NCBI RefSeq assembly: GCF_000411975.1
Contig: NZ_ASXG01000045.1
Location: 1 to 64,000 of the forward strand
Length of the DNA stretch: 64,000 nucleotides
From: Amycolatopsis orientalis DSM 43388
Lineage (GTDB): Bacteria > Actinomycetota > Actinomycetes > Mycobacteriales > Pseudonocardiaceae
Direction: 5' to 3'
Shown here: in pieces, positions 44,864 through 57,208 of the stretch
Layout: each line of letters opens with the position of its first letter
How positions within the stretch are numbered: the first letter of the stretch is position 1
Notes under the pieces: generated by a model
Database searches by the model: none
The model's input: the letters and a program-made list of their open reading frames with translations, nothing else
What the model was told of the DNA's origin: nothing
Translations under genes and position numbers: made by a program

Positions 44864-45427
44864 TCATCGACGACCGCCCGCGGCGGTGTATGCCGCCGTT
44901 CCCGCCACGAACAACAGCCCGGCCGTCCACCACGCCGCTGTCGAGTCCGCCGTCGCCACCGGCCAAGCCACGACGTCGTAGACCTGGTCGGTGGCTGTCG
45001 GGATGACCACCGCCGTCATCGCCCAGCCCAAGGGGAGCGTCCAGCCGAACTGGCCGCCGAAGAACGTGGCCGCCAGCCCGGTCAGACCGAGGAGTCCGGC
45101 CGCGTCGCGCAGGATCCAGACGGGAGCCATCGGGAGGTCGACAAAGGGTTGTGCGGCAAGCAGGACTCCAGCGGACACCGCACCGATCGCCAGCAGGTGT
45201 GCTAGTCGCCGAGGCGGCCAGCGGAAGGAGGCGGTGCGGTCCAGGTCGAGGTCCTGCCCGCTGAGACCCACGCCCGCCACCGCGACCGCGGCTCCGAGAC
45301 TGATCGCCGCGAAGAACGTGGACCAGTTGTCGCCGAGCACGAGCGGGAGAACGGCGGCGCAGAGCACCACTGCCACCAGCGACACCGCTAGGTGGCGCGA
45401 ACGCACATACAGCGCTGTCCACCGCAT
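44864..45427 (-). CDS. Multi-pass membrane protein of the sigma/ABC operon
   Basis: A 187-residue protein with about five to six hydrophobic helices (for example LAVSLVAVVLCAAVLPLVLG and VAVAGVGLSG). No family recognised. ATG shares one base with the stop of the preceding permease gene (TAATG), so it is the last gene of the five-gene operon. It probably forms a second transmembrane component of the exporter. Confidence 0.72.
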   Translation of the reverse strand: MRWTALYVRSRHLAVSLVAVVLCAAVLPLVLGDNWSTFFAAISLGAAVAVAGVGLSGQDLDLDRTASFRWPPRRLAHLLAIGAVSAGVLLAAQPFVDLPMAPVWILRDAAGLLGLTGLAATFFGGQFGWTLPLGWAMTAVVIPTATDQVYDVVAWPVATADSTAAWWTAGLLFVAGTAAYTAAGGRR

Positions 45428-46773
45428 TAGCGCGCACCTTCCAGGAGAATCCTCAACGGGGCACCAGTGCAGGTCAGCTCCGCCTGCCGAGCCGCGGCGA
45501 TCCGGGCGGTCTGCTCCGCCTCCGGCACTGCCTTCAGAGCGGCCCACGCTGAGTCCGTCTTGGGGCGCAGCGGAGGCTGCCGCTCCGAGGACGGCGGGGT
45601 GTAGGAGCCAAGCAACCACTGCGCCATCACCCAGCGCGCGGCGTCCTCACGGTCGTTCTTCTCCCCGCCGTAGGACGCGGCGTGGCAGGGCACTGTTCCG
45701 GCCCCGTTCAGCAGCGTCATGGTGAGGCTGGGGCCGCTCTTTTCCCACAGTGCGTAGTCGTCCTGCTGGACCAACAGGCGAGAAGGATCCCTCGGGCCGA
45801 CTTTGGTGGCGCGGAACGACTCGGCCGATTCCTCGACCCGGACTGGATGCTGTGGCAGTTTCGCCAACCGCCGCAACGCTTCCTTTCCAGGTCCGGCCAC
45901 AGTGGACAGCCAATCTTCGTGCAAGCGCGTGACGCACACCGGACCGTCGCAGACGAGCGCGGCCGCGGTCTGGTCCGGGACGTAGTTGTCCTTGGGCGAG
46001 GCGGGGAAGAGCGGCAAGGCCACCGCCAGCCCGGCCGCCACCGGGAGCAGGGCGAGCAGCTTGGTGCGCGCAGAACTGGCCAGCAGCAACAGGATTCCCG
46101 CGACGGTGAGCCCGAGCAGCCAGCTCAGCTGCCCGAGTTCCACCGCCGGACTCGGCAGGTCGAACGGACCGCGCGGCTGCACTTGCCCGATCCCGAGCAG
46201 CACCACCGCGTTCGGGGCCGCTCCGGTCGTGCCCGACACCTGCGCGAAGAGCCCGCCCGCCAGAGCGAGCACGGCGAGCACCGGAGCAGTGATCGGATAC
46301 GGCAGGAGCCGCCCGAGCCCGAGTCCCAGTGCCACGCCGGCGAGCACGGACAGCACGCCGAGCACCAGTTGCATCACCCAGGCCGTGGTGAACAGCCCGC
46401 CCTTCGCCACGACCTGCCCGACTCCGGCGGCCACGAGCACCAGATAGCCCACCGCCGCGCTGAGCCCCAGTGCGAGCCCGAGCGTGGCGGCTCGGTGCCC
46501 GGCGGGCCGGGGCGTGGAGCCGAACAGTTCGCCGACGCCGGCGCGGGCGTCTCGCATGCCCTGGATCGCCGCGGCCCCGACGATGATCGGCCACATCAGC
46601 ACCAGCAGGTAGCGCGACCACCGCACCGACGTCAGCCACGTCGCGTTCCAAGCCGCGGAAGTGTGGTTCCACGGCCCGCGCGAAAACACGAGCAAGCCAA
46701 GACTCACCACCAGCATCGCGACCGGTACCCAGGGAGCGATGGTGCGCCGGAGTTCGATCCGGAACGCGCTCAT
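45427..46773 (-). CDS. ABC-type exporter permease with long extracytoplasmic C-terminal domain
   Basis: A 448-residue membrane protein. About seven TM helices occupy residues 1-290 (from APWVPVAMLVVSLGLLVF to LLALLPVAAGLAVALPLF). A soluble domain of about 155 residues with paired cysteines (VCDGPVCVTRLHEDW) follows; its side is probably extracytoplasmic. Partner of the adjacent ATPase, whose stop overlaps this ATG by one base. Substrate unknown. Confidence 0.78.
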   Translation of the reverse strand: MSAFRIELRRTIAPWVPVAMLVVSLGLLVFSRGPWNHTSAAWNATWLTSVRWSRYLLVLMWPIIVGAAAIQGMRDARAGVGELFGSTPRPAGHRAATLGLALGLSAAVGYLVLVAAGVGQVVAKGGLFTTAWVMQLVLGVLSVLAGVALGLGLGRLLPYPITAPVLAVLALAGGLFAQVSGTTGAAPNAVVLLGIGQVQPRGPFDLPSPAVELGQLSWLLGLTVAGILLLLASSARTKLLALLPVAAGLAVALPLFPASPKDNYVPDQTAAALVCDGPVCVTRLHEDWLSTVAGPGKEALRRLAKLPQHPVRVEESAESFRATKVGPRDPSRLLVQQDDYALWEKSGPSLTMTLLNGAGTVPCHAASYGGEKNDREDAARWVMAQWLLGSYTPPSSERQPPLRPKTDSAWAALKAVPEAEQTARIAAARQAELTCTGAPLRILLEGAR

Positions 46774-47576
46774 CACCAGGCCCCCTTCCCCTGGGCATGG
46801 CCGAGCAGCGCCGAATAACCGCGCTCGATCGGGCTGTCGCCGACGTCGGCCTCGCTGCCCGCCGCGGCCAGATCGGCCGGCGTGCCCTGGAAAACCAGCT
46901 TCCCGGCGGCGAAGAGGACGACGTCCGAGCACGCCGCGGCTACGTCTTCGACCAGGTGCGTGGACACGACGACGCACGCGTCGCGGCCGATTTCCTGCAG
47001 CAGTTCCCGGAACCGCACGCGCTGCGCCGGATCGAGCCCTGCGGTGGGTTCGTCGAGCAGCAGGAGCACCGGATCGTTCACGATCGCCTGCGCGATGCCG
47101 ACCCGGCGAATCATGCCGCCGGACAGCGTCTTCAGTTTGTCCTCCGCGCGTTCGGCGAGGCCGACCCGCTCGATCGCGCGCTGCACTGCACCGGGCACCT
47201 CCCGCTTGGGCATTTCCTTGAGCCACGCCAGGTATTCGACGAACTCGCGGACGGTGAACCGCTTGTAGTAGCCGAAGGTCTGCGGCAGATATCCGATCCG
47301 GCGGCGCAGCACGCGCTGGTCGAAGCGCCCCCCGATCGGCTCTCCGAGCAGCGTCAGCTTGCCTTCCGTCGGCCGCAGCACCGTGGCCAGGGTGCGGATC
47401 AAGGTGGTCTTGCCCGCGCCGTTCGGCCCGAGCAGCCCGTGCACGCCCGTGCCGAGCGCGAGGTCGAGTCCGTCGACTGCCATCTTCTTGCGGCCGACCC
47501 GCACTTTCAGTGCCTCGGCTTGGATTTCCCAGGCGTAGGTCGCCGGAGCGACCTCGGCGGCTTCGACAGCCCGCAT
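46773..47576 (-). CDS. ABC exporter ATPase
   Basis: A 267-residue ATP-binding subunit of the CcmA/drug-export type. Walker A GPNGAGKTTLI (about 51-61), Q-loop YLPQTFGYYKRF, signature LSGGMIRRVGIAQ, Walker B LLLLDEPTAGLDP, switch STHLVEDV. The order within the operon (sigma factor, anti-sigma protein, ATPase, permease) ties it to stress-controlled export. Confidence 0.92.
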   Translation of the reverse strand: MRAVEAAEVAPATYAWEIQAEALKVRVGRKKMAVDGLDLALGTGVHGLLGPNGAGKTTLIRTLATVLRPTEGKLTLLGEPIGGRFDQRVLRRRIGYLPQTFGYYKRFTVREFVEYLAWLKEMPKREVPGAVQRAIERVGLAERAEDKLKTLSGGMIRRVGIAQAIVNDPVLLLLDEPTAGLDPAQRVRFRELLQEIGRDACVVVSTHLVEDVAAACSDVVLFAAGKLVFQGTPADLAAAGSEADVGDSPIERGYSALLGHAQGKGAW

Positions 47577-47597
47577 CGGTGTCCCCTCTCGTTTCCG

Positions 47598-48386
47598 TCA
47601 GTGCTGTGCAGCAAGCTGCGTGAAGGTGTTCCGGCGAAGCACGACGAACCCGGTCGCGACGACGACGGCCGCCAGCCAGCCCGGCCACGCGACGTCCTCC
47701 AGCAGGACCGAGCCCCCGAACGCGACGCTCGGCACCACCAGCGCGCCGATCCACAAGCCGACCAGGATCGAGGCCGCCCAGGCGACCCCGATGAACGTGC
47801 CGAGCGCGAGGGTCCCCGTGGTGAACGCGAGACTCGGCAGCAGCCCGAAGCCCATCCGCGCGCCCACCAGCCAGCCCGCGGCGAGCAGCACCGCCAGCAC
47901 CGGCACCACGACCGCCGTGGTCCGCCGCAGGATCAGCTCCAGCCCGGCGCGCGGCGTGGCCGCGGTGAGTTCATACGACGGATCCAGCCCGCGCGACCAC
48001 GCCGCCGCCACCCCGAAGACCGGCAGCACCGGGGAAAGCAATTGCACGAACGACAGCGGTTCGCGGAGCGACCGGTCGAGGTAGACCGACAGCGCGCCGA
48101 CCACCAGGACCATCAACAGCCAGGGCACCATCACCGGAGTCGCCCAGCAATGCAGCCACCCCGCGACCCGGCGCGGCTTCGGTTGCGGCGCCTCGGCGAG
48201 GCTCGGCTCCAGCCCGGCCCACACCGTGTCGAGCAGCCCGGCTACTTCGGCGGTGGACGCACCGGCGAGCCGCGCCCGGCATTGCGCGCACTTCTCCAGG
48301 TGCCCTTCGATCGCCCATGCCTCGTCCCCCGGCAGTTCGCGCCCGGCGACGTAACCGGCGAGCATCCGGTCGGATACGTGGTTCAT
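47598..48386 (-). CDS. Zinc-finger anti-sigma factor with multi-pass membrane domain
   Basis: A 262-residue protein. The first 40 residues carry the ZAS zinc-finger motif His-x3-Cys-x2-Cys (GHLEKCAQCRARL), which clamps ECF sigma factors. About six TM helices follow (PWLLMVLVVGALSVYL onward). AAGGAGG sits before the ATG at 48386. It starts 29 bases after the sigma gene ends. Predicted to hold the neighbouring sigma factor at the membrane and release it on an envelope signal. Confidence 0.88.
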   Translation of the reverse strand: MNHVSDRMLAGYVAGRELPGDEAWAIEGHLEKCAQCRARLAGASTAEVAGLLDTVWAGLEPSLAEAPQPKPRRVAGWLHCWATPVMVPWLLMVLVVGALSVYLDRSLREPLSFVQLLSPVLPVFGVAAAWSRGLDPSYELTAATPRAGLELILRRTTAVVVPVLAVLLAAGWLVGARMGFGLLPSLAFTTGTLALGTFIGVAWAASILVGLWIGALVVPSVAFGGSVLLEDVAWPGWLAAVVVATGFVVLRRNTFTQLAAQH

Positions 48387-48415
48387 GGCCTGACCTCCTT
48401 CCGACAGTCCTGGTT

Positions 48416-48979
48416 TCACGACAACGCCTCCCGCATCGCGATCCGGGCACGGCGGGCCCGGGTTTTGACCGTGCCCTCCGGCAGACCCAGCAGGATCGCG
48501 GTCTCCCGCACCGACAACCCGTCGAGCACCATCGCCTGCAGGACCTCGCGCAGCTCCGGCGCGAGGCTGCGCAGGGCATCGCCCACCGAATCGCCGACCG
48601 TGCCCGCGAGCGCCTCCTCCTCGGCGGCGGGCGCGGACAGCGACTCGTGCACTCCGGGCGGCGGATGCGCGTGGTGTGCCCGCCGGCGGAACGCGTCGAT
48701 GAGCCGCCGCACCGCGATCGTCCACACCCAGCCCACGGCGGAGCCGCCGGCGACGACGCCCGCGAACGAACCCGCGGCGCGCCACACGGCGAGGTAGGTC
48801 TCCTGCATCACCTCCGCGATGATCTGGTCGTCGGAGCAGCGGTGCCGCAGGCGGATCGCGAGCCACGGCGACGTGCGGCGGTAGAGCTCTTCGAACGCCG
48901 CACGGTCGCCGCGGGCAATGCGCCGGAGGAGGCGTTCCTCGTCCGGCTCCCTGGGTGGCTTGTGCTTCACACCCGGCAA
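48416..48979 (-). CDS. ECF-type RNA polymerase sigma factor
   Basis: About 187 residues. Region 2 spans AAFEELYRRTSPWLAIRLRH to YLAVWRAAGSF; region 4 is LAPELREVLQAMVLDGLSVRETAILLGLPEGTVKTR (landmarks only). The start is uncertain. A TTG at 48979 has GGAGG seven bases upstream; an upstream TTG at 49009 would add 10 residues but lacks a good site. First gene of the operon and partner of the following zinc-finger protein. Confidence 0.88.
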   Translation of the reverse strand: MPGVKHKPPREPDEERLLRRIARGDRAAFEELYRRTSPWLAIRLRHRCSDDQIIAEVMQETYLAVWRAAGSFAGVVAGGSAVGWVWTIAVRRLIDAFRRRAHHAHPPPGVHESLSAPAAEEEALAGTVGDSVGDALRSLAPELREVLQAMVLDGLSVRETAILLGLPEGTVKTRARRARIAMREALS

Positions 48980-49013
48980 GACGCCACCTCCGCGCTTCCG
49001 GTTCTCCAAAATG

Positions 49014-49029
49014 AGTGATCTGGATCACA
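49014..49029. promoter_or_regulatory. CRP/GlxR-like palindrome upstream of the sigma operon
   Basis: AGTGATCTGGATCACA fits the cAMP-receptor consensus TGTGAN6TCACA except at one outer base (read on the minus strand, TGTGATCCAGATCACT). It is centred about 40 bases upstream of the likely sigma start, suggesting cAMP-CRP control of the operon. The rest of the 332-base gap (48980-49311) shows no gene. Confidence 0.6.
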
Positions 49030-49311
49030 GATCAAGCCGAGGCGGTTCTACCGCCGGGGCAATCGTGCCCGGGCGGGAGCGGAGGCGCGGGCGGATAGAA
49101 CGGGGTCTCCGTCGTTCGGGTGAGGGCCGTCGAGGAAGCGCGGGACTGGCCGCACAGCCGAGGCAGCACACCAGCCCCGGACTACGCCGACGCACTGCCG
49201 GACAACGTCGTCGAACAGCTGCGGAGCACCACGGGCACGTCGCCGCATCGACCGGACGGGGTCAAAGATCCAACAGCCTCAGCGAAACCCCATGCAGCGC
49301 ACCAAAACGGC

Positions 49312-50226
49312 TCAAGCCGAAGGCCAGAACTTCCGCCAGCCCTCCGCCTCCAGCGTCGACGGTTCCACCCCGGCTTTGCGAGCGGCCGCCTCCGCCGCGC
49401 GGATGTCGCGGGCGAACTGCTTCGCCACAGCCCGCAGCTCTCCCTCGGGATCCAATCCGCCGCGGCGGGCGATTGCCGCCGTGCGGAAAAGCTGGGCGGG
49501 AGCCGAGGAGTCCTGCGGGAACAGGTCCAGCGGGATCCCGGCCCGGCCGCTGCGCTGGCCCAGTTTTCCGGCGAGGGCGACCGCGGGCTGACCCAGCGCC
49601 ACTCCGTCTACAATGGACTTACGTTGCTTCTCGGCCTGCTTCAGTTCTTCCCACTTCAGTTCCTGGTGCTCGGCCGAGGCGATCCGGGCCGCGTCGGCGA
49701 AGACGTTCGGGTGGCGGCCGACCAGTTTGTCCACCAGGTCTCGGGCGACGTCGTCGATGGTGAAGGGGGCCCGGCCGTGTTCGGCGGCCACGCGGGCGTG
49801 GAAGAGGACCTGCAGGAGGACGTCGCCCAGTTCCTCGCGCAGCGCCGCGCGGTCGTTGTCCTCGATGGCTTCCAGCAGTTCGTACGTCTCCTCGACCAGG
49901 TACTGCCGGAGGGATTCGTGCGTCTGCCGGGCGTCCCACGGGCAGCCGCCCGGGGAGCGCAGGCGGTCCATGACCTCGACCGCTTCGACGAGCGGCGGCA
50001 CGGGCGGTTCGATCAGCTGCGCCCCGGCGGCGAGCATCGCGGCCGCGGCCGGCTCGGCTCGGGAAGCGGCGAGCAGCACGATGTCCCCGGCGGATTCGCC
50101 TACTGGCGGCACGCCGAACCGAGCAGGGTCGACATCGGTTGCGGCGTACACCGCACTGGTGCGCAGGAGAGGCAAAGCGGCCGCGGGCAGGGTCTCTGCC
50201 CGGACCAGGACTACGGTGCCGGTCAC
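49312..50226 (-). CDS. mazG: Nucleoside triphosphate pyrophosphohydrolase MazG
   Basis: A 304-residue housecleaning enzyme that hydrolyses (d)NTPs to monophosphates. The MazG core has EETYELLEAIEDND and LREELGDVLLQVLFHARVA, with the ExxE...ExxD metal residues. RSPGGCPWDARQTHESLRQYL is the family signature. An N-terminal extension of about 85 residues is typical for actinobacteria. GTG start overlaps the upstream lipoprotein stop as GTGA. Confidence 0.92.
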   Translation of the reverse strand: MTGTVVLVRAETLPAAALPLLRTSAVYAATDVDPARFGVPPVGESAGDIVLLAASRAEPAAAAMLAAGAQLIEPPVPPLVEAVEVMDRLRSPGGCPWDARQTHESLRQYLVEETYELLEAIEDNDRAALREELGDVLLQVLFHARVAAEHGRAPFTIDDVARDLVDKLVGRHPNVFADAARIASAEHQELKWEELKQAEKQRKSIVDGVALGQPAVALAGKLGQRSGRAGIPLDLFPQDSSAPAQLFRTAAIARRGGLDPEGELRAVAKQFARDIRAAEAAARKAGVEPSTLEAEGWRKFWPSA

Positions 50227-51233
50227 TGCTGCGCCGGAGCACCGCCGTGCACTGGCACGGCCACGCCCGTGACCTCGGCCGCGCTCGGGGCGAGGTTCAT
50301 GCCGACTGCGTCCCACACGCCGTAGCGCGGGTTGATTTTGAAGTCCACCATGCCAACATACGGCTGGAGCATCCGCACGCCGATCGCGCCCAGCTGCGCG
50401 GCGGTCGGCTGCTGGACCTGGTCGGTGGCGACCTTCGAGTCCGTCGTCCGCTTCCGCACCACGGCGGTGACCCACCAGGTCGGCGCGCTCGCCGGGTTCG
50501 GCTGGAACGCGATGGCGGTGTTCGCGGGGACGCCGAACAGCACCGTCGCGGCGTCCTGCGGCGACGACAGCGCGGGGGCCTGCTGGCCCACGTTGCCCTG
50601 CGCGCCGCTCTGGATGTCGGCCAGGATCTTGTTCGGGTTGCTCGCGTACTCCTCGGCCTTGGCGATGGCCTGTGCGCGCGCGGCCTTCGGGTCGATCGAC
50701 GGGGCCTGGCTCTCCGAGGTCGGTGCGCCGATGCTGGTGTAGTCGAAGTTCACCGACAGCGTCGGCAGGTATTTGAGCGCGATCCGCTGCTGCAGGTACT
50801 GGTCGGTGATGGCCTCGCGGTGATCGCGCAGCCGCCAGACGAGCTGGGTGACGGCCGCGGACTGGTCCTGCGTGACGGACTCGGGCACTTGCGACGCGAG
50901 CGGATCTTGTTGCATGGCCTCGCTGACGGTGGCCTCGTCGACCGAAATGCCTTCCTTCTGCGCGGCCTTCTGGACGACTTCGTGCAGCAGCGTCTGCCGG
51001 ACGATCTCGCGCCCGACGAGGTCGAGCTGATGCCGCGCGGCGAGCTGCCGGGCGTACGGCTGCTCCTGCACGGCGCGGTCGAGCAGCGCCTGAACCTGGT
51101 CGATGGTGGTGACCTGACCGTCGACGAGCGCGGCCATGCCCACCTGACTGGGGCCGGCACCGCATCCGGCGAGGAGGAAAGCTCCGGCGAGAACGGCGCC
51201 CAGCGCACGGCGGCGCCCCATGATCCGCATCAC
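50223..51233 (-). CDS. SurA N-terminal-domain lipoprotein, predicted foldase-like
   Basis: A 336-residue lipoprotein. The signal peptide has lipobox FLLAGC (Cys24). A SurA-like helical domain follows (QVGMAALVDGQVTTIDQVQALL and DLVGREIVRQTLLHEVVQKA as landmarks). I do not see a complete parvulin prolyl isomerase domain after it. Conserved between mfd and mazG in actinobacteria. Likely assists folding of exported proteins. Start could be GTG 51233 or ATG 51230. Confidence 0.82.
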   Translation of the reverse strand: MMRIMGRRRALGAVLAGAFLLAGCGAGPSQVGMAALVDGQVTTIDQVQALLDRAVQEQPYARQLAARHQLDLVGREIVRQTLLHEVVQKAAQKEGISVDEATVSEAMQQDPLASQVPESVTQDQSAAVTQLVWRLRDHREAITDQYLQQRIALKYLPTLSVNFDYTSIGAPTSESQAPSIDPKAARAQAIAKAEEYASNPNKILADIQSGAQGNVGQQAPALSSPQDAATVLFGVPANTAIAFQPNPASAPTWWVTAVVRKRTTDSKVATDQVQQPTAAQLGAIGVRMLQPYVGMVDFKINPRYGVWDAVGMNLAPSAAEVTGVAVPVHGGAPAQQ

Positions 51234-51302
51234 AGGCCCTACCCTCTCACATGGTCTCGAAACGCAACACCATCGAGGCATTCAGCGGGCTATTGTCGAC
51301 AT

Positions 51303-51716
51303 ATGGACTCTTGGTTGTCGATCGAAGTCCTCGACGGGGCCTTCGCGGCGAGCGCGTGGCAACGTGCTCACGGCGACCGGCTGACCGAGGCCGCGCTGAC
51401 CAACGGCGCCGAACAGTGGACGTGGCACGTCCACCGCTGGGGCGTGACGCTGGAGATCGAGTTCTCCTCGGAGGAAAAGCGAGACCGCTTCCGGAGCCTG
51501 CCCGCGGTGACCGCTGCCCTCGACGCGGTGCCGGACCCGGAACGCGGCCTGCTCGTGTACCCGGGGCGCGGCGGCGGTTCGGGAGCCCGCGTGCCGCGAC
51601 GTCCCCGGCCGTTGCCGATGTCCGGCTGCGGGGCGCTGCCGACACCGCAGGAAGAAGTGTCGTTGCGGCTGGCCACCGCGGAACCGCCCGGGTTTGAGGT
51701 CTGCTCGGCCAGCTGA
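51303..51716 (+). CDS. Conserved hypothetical protein
   Basis: A 137-residue protein I cannot assign. The N-terminal 80 residues look structured (EQWTWHVHRWGVTLEIEFSSEE) and the middle has a Gly-rich, basic loop (GRGGGSGARVPRRPRPLP). The ATG lies 7 bases after TATTGT, indicating a leaderless transcript. It sits between, and opposite in direction to, the SurA-like and mfd genes. Cytosolic. Confidence 0.68.
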   Translation: MDSWLSIEVLDGAFAASAWQRAHGDRLTEAALTNGAEQWTWHVHRWGVTLEIEFSSEEKRDRFRSLPAVTAALDAVPDPERGLLVYPGRGGGSGARVPRRPRPLPMSGCGALPTPQEEVSLRLATAEPPGFEVCSAS

Positions 51717-51720
51717 GCCG

Positions 51721-51756
51721 CCGCTCGGCAACGAAAAGCGCCCCGTGACCGAGCGG
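51721..51756. terminator. Inverted repeat between convergent genes
   Basis: CCGCTCGG and CCGAGCGG form an 8-base-pair stem around a 20-base loop, just after the stop of the hypothetical gene and before the end of mfd. It may act as a two-way terminator. The large loop lowers confidence. Confidence 0.4.
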
Positions 51757-51817
51757 ACGCGGCAGTGCCTCGCCCTCAATACCCGCCGCTAGCGCCGACC
51801 CCGTTCTGCCGCGCCAT

Positions 51818-55393
<3,576 letters not shown>

Positions 55394-55402
55394 CGTTCCA
55401 GC

Positions 55403-56344
55403 CTACGTCGCGGCACCGACAGGTTTCCGCTCCCCGGCGATCACCTCCGCCAACAGGGGCAGCTGCCGCTCGACCGCGCCGGGCTGAACCGAGCCGACGC
55501 GCAGCATCACGTGTTCCGCCCCGGCCTCGGCGTACCGGCGCACGGCTGCCGCGACCTCGGAGACCGAACCGGTCACGGTCGCCTGGATCGTGCTCATGTG
55601 CGCCAGCGGCCGCTCGTAGTTCACCTGGGCGAATTCCTCCAGGACGCGCTGGCCGCGCCGCGGATCGGGGTCGAGGTAGACGGTCAGGAACAGCGACGGG
55701 GTGACGGTGCGAGCACTGGCCGCGCGGATGGCCTGAAGACCGGACGCGTAGTCCGCGGGGTCCGGCGGATACGGGAGCCAGCCGTCGTAATGCTGAGCGG
55801 TGCGGCGGAGCGCGGCCGGCGTCGCGCCTCCGAGCCAGATCGGCGGACCTTCCGGGCGCGCGGGCCGGATCGCCGACGGCAGCCAGTCGTAGTGCAGCAC
55901 CTTGCCGTGGAACGAGCTCGGCTGCCCGGTCCACAGCTCGCGCCAGAGCGTGACCACGTCGTCCAGGTGCGAGAACCGCGTCCGGAAATCGACGCCGGCC
56001 AGCTCGAACTCCCGCTCGCTGAAGCCGGGGAAGCCCGCGCCGACTCCGACCGTGAGCCGTCCTTCCGAGATCAGGTCGAGCGACGCCAGCGTCATCGCCG
56101 TCTGCACCGGATTGCGGTGCGCGGGCAGCAGCACGGCGGTCCCGACGGTGACGCGTTCAGTCGCCTGCGCGATCGCGGTGAGCAGGGTGAGCGGTTCGAT
56201 CCGTGGCCGCACCAGCGAGTCGCCCGCCCAGATCGACCCGAACCCGAGCCGTTCGGCCTCGCGGGCAATGGCGACCAGGGCACGCGGGGTGCCGCCGGCT
56301 TCGAGCTGGGCCTGTCCGGCGGGGAGAAGAAGTCCGAATTCCAT
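55403..56344 (-). CDS. LLM-class F420-dependent oxidoreductase
   Basis: A 313-residue TIM-barrel enzyme. It begins MEFGLLLPAGQAQLEAGG and contains SIWAGDSLVRPRIEPLTLL, VGTAVLLPAHRNPVQ and GRLTVGVGAGFPGFSEREFE, the usual F420-dependent luciferase-like pattern. It ends 9 bases before mfd on the same strand, so some mfd transcription may start here. Divergent from an XRE regulator, with 87 bases between. Substrate unknown. Confidence 0.87.
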   Translation of the reverse strand: MEFGLLLPAGQAQLEAGGTPRALVAIAREAERLGFGSIWAGDSLVRPRIEPLTLLTAIAQATERVTVGTAVLLPAHRNPVQTAMTLASLDLISEGRLTVGVGAGFPGFSEREFELAGVDFRTRFSHLDDVVTLWRELWTGQPSSFHGKVLHYDWLPSAIRPARPEGPPIWLGGATPAALRRTAQHYDGWLPYPPDPADYASGLQAIRAASARTVTPSLFLTVYLDPDPRRGQRVLEEFAQVNYERPLAHMSTIQATVTGSVSEVAAAVRRYAEAGAEHVMLRVGSVQPGAVERQLPLLAEVIAGERKPVGAAT

Positions 56345-56431
56345 GCCGTCGACGATCCAGCGCGGCCCGGTGTCCCGGCAATTCCTCGCAGGGAATGGCA
56401 GACCGGCCCGGGCACCGGCCAGAATCTCCGG

Positions 56432-57208
56432 GTGCCCACTACGTTCGCCGACGCCTTGCGCGACGCCCGCGCCCGACACCGGCTCAGCCAGCTCGACCTC
56501 GCGCTGAAAGCCGGGACGACGCAACGTCACGTCAGCTTCATGGAGCGCGGCCGGTCGCTGCCCGGCCGCGGCATGGTGGTGCGCGTCGCCGAGGCGCTCG
56601 GGCTGCCGCTGCGCGAGCGCAACGCGTTGCTGCTGACCGCCGGATACGCGCCGGTCTACCCGGAGACCCGGCTGGACGACCCCGCGCTGACGCCGGTGCT
56701 GGATTCGCTGCGCGCGCTGCTCGCCGGGCACGAGCCGTACCCGGCGCTGGTCGTGAACCGCTACGGAGAGCTGGTCGCCGCGAACGACAGCTTCGAGCTG
56801 CTCACCGAGGGCGTCGCCGAAGACCTGCTCGAACCGCCGGTCAACGTGCTCCGGCTGGCGTTGCACCCGCGCGGGCTGGCGCCGCGGATCCAGAACTTCG
56901 CCGACTGGGCGCAGCACGTGCTCGAACGCCCTCGCCAGGGTCTGGCGAACGGACCCGACCCGCGCCATCAGGCGTTGCTGGACGAACTCACCGGCTATCT
57001 GCCCTCGCCGGGCGAGCCGTCCGGCGACCACCTCGGGTTCGCCGTGCCGCTGCAGCTGTCCAGCTCGGCGGGCGAATTGCGGTTGCTCACCGCGATCACG
57101 CACTTCGCCACCGCAATCGACGTGACGGTCGCCGAGCTGAGTCTCGAAACCTTCCTGCCTGCCGACGCTTCAACTGCGGAGCTGCTCAAGGCGCGACCCA
57201 GCCGGTGA
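56432..57208 (+). CDS. XRE-family regulator with MmyB-like ligand domain
   Basis: A 258-residue regulator. The N-terminal helix-turn-helix is RHRLSQLDLALKAGTTQRHVSFMERG (landmark, residues 15-40). The C-terminal MmyB-like PAS domain starts near YPALVVNRYGELVAAND. Such proteins in actinobacteria bind fatty acids and usually control a divergent oxidoreductase gene, here the LLM enzyme. GTG start without a clear ribosome site. Its end overlaps the convergent dedA by 23 bases. Confidence 0.9.
   Translation: MPTTFADALRDARARHRLSQLDLALKAGTTQRHVSFMERGRSLPGRGMVVRVAEALGLPLRERNALLLTAGYAPVYPETRLDDPALTPVLDSLRALLAGHEPYPALVVNRYGELVAANDSFELLTEGVAEDLLEPPVNVLRLALHPRGLAPRIQNFADWAQHVLERPRQGLANGPDPRHQALLDELTGYLPSPGEPSGDHLGFAVPLQLSSSAGELRLLTAITHFATAIDVTVAELSLETFLPADASTAELLKARPSR

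Noticed and set aside
49048..49248. Small open frames between the sigma operon and mazG
   Set aside because: Arg-rich composition, no ribosome site, no motif.
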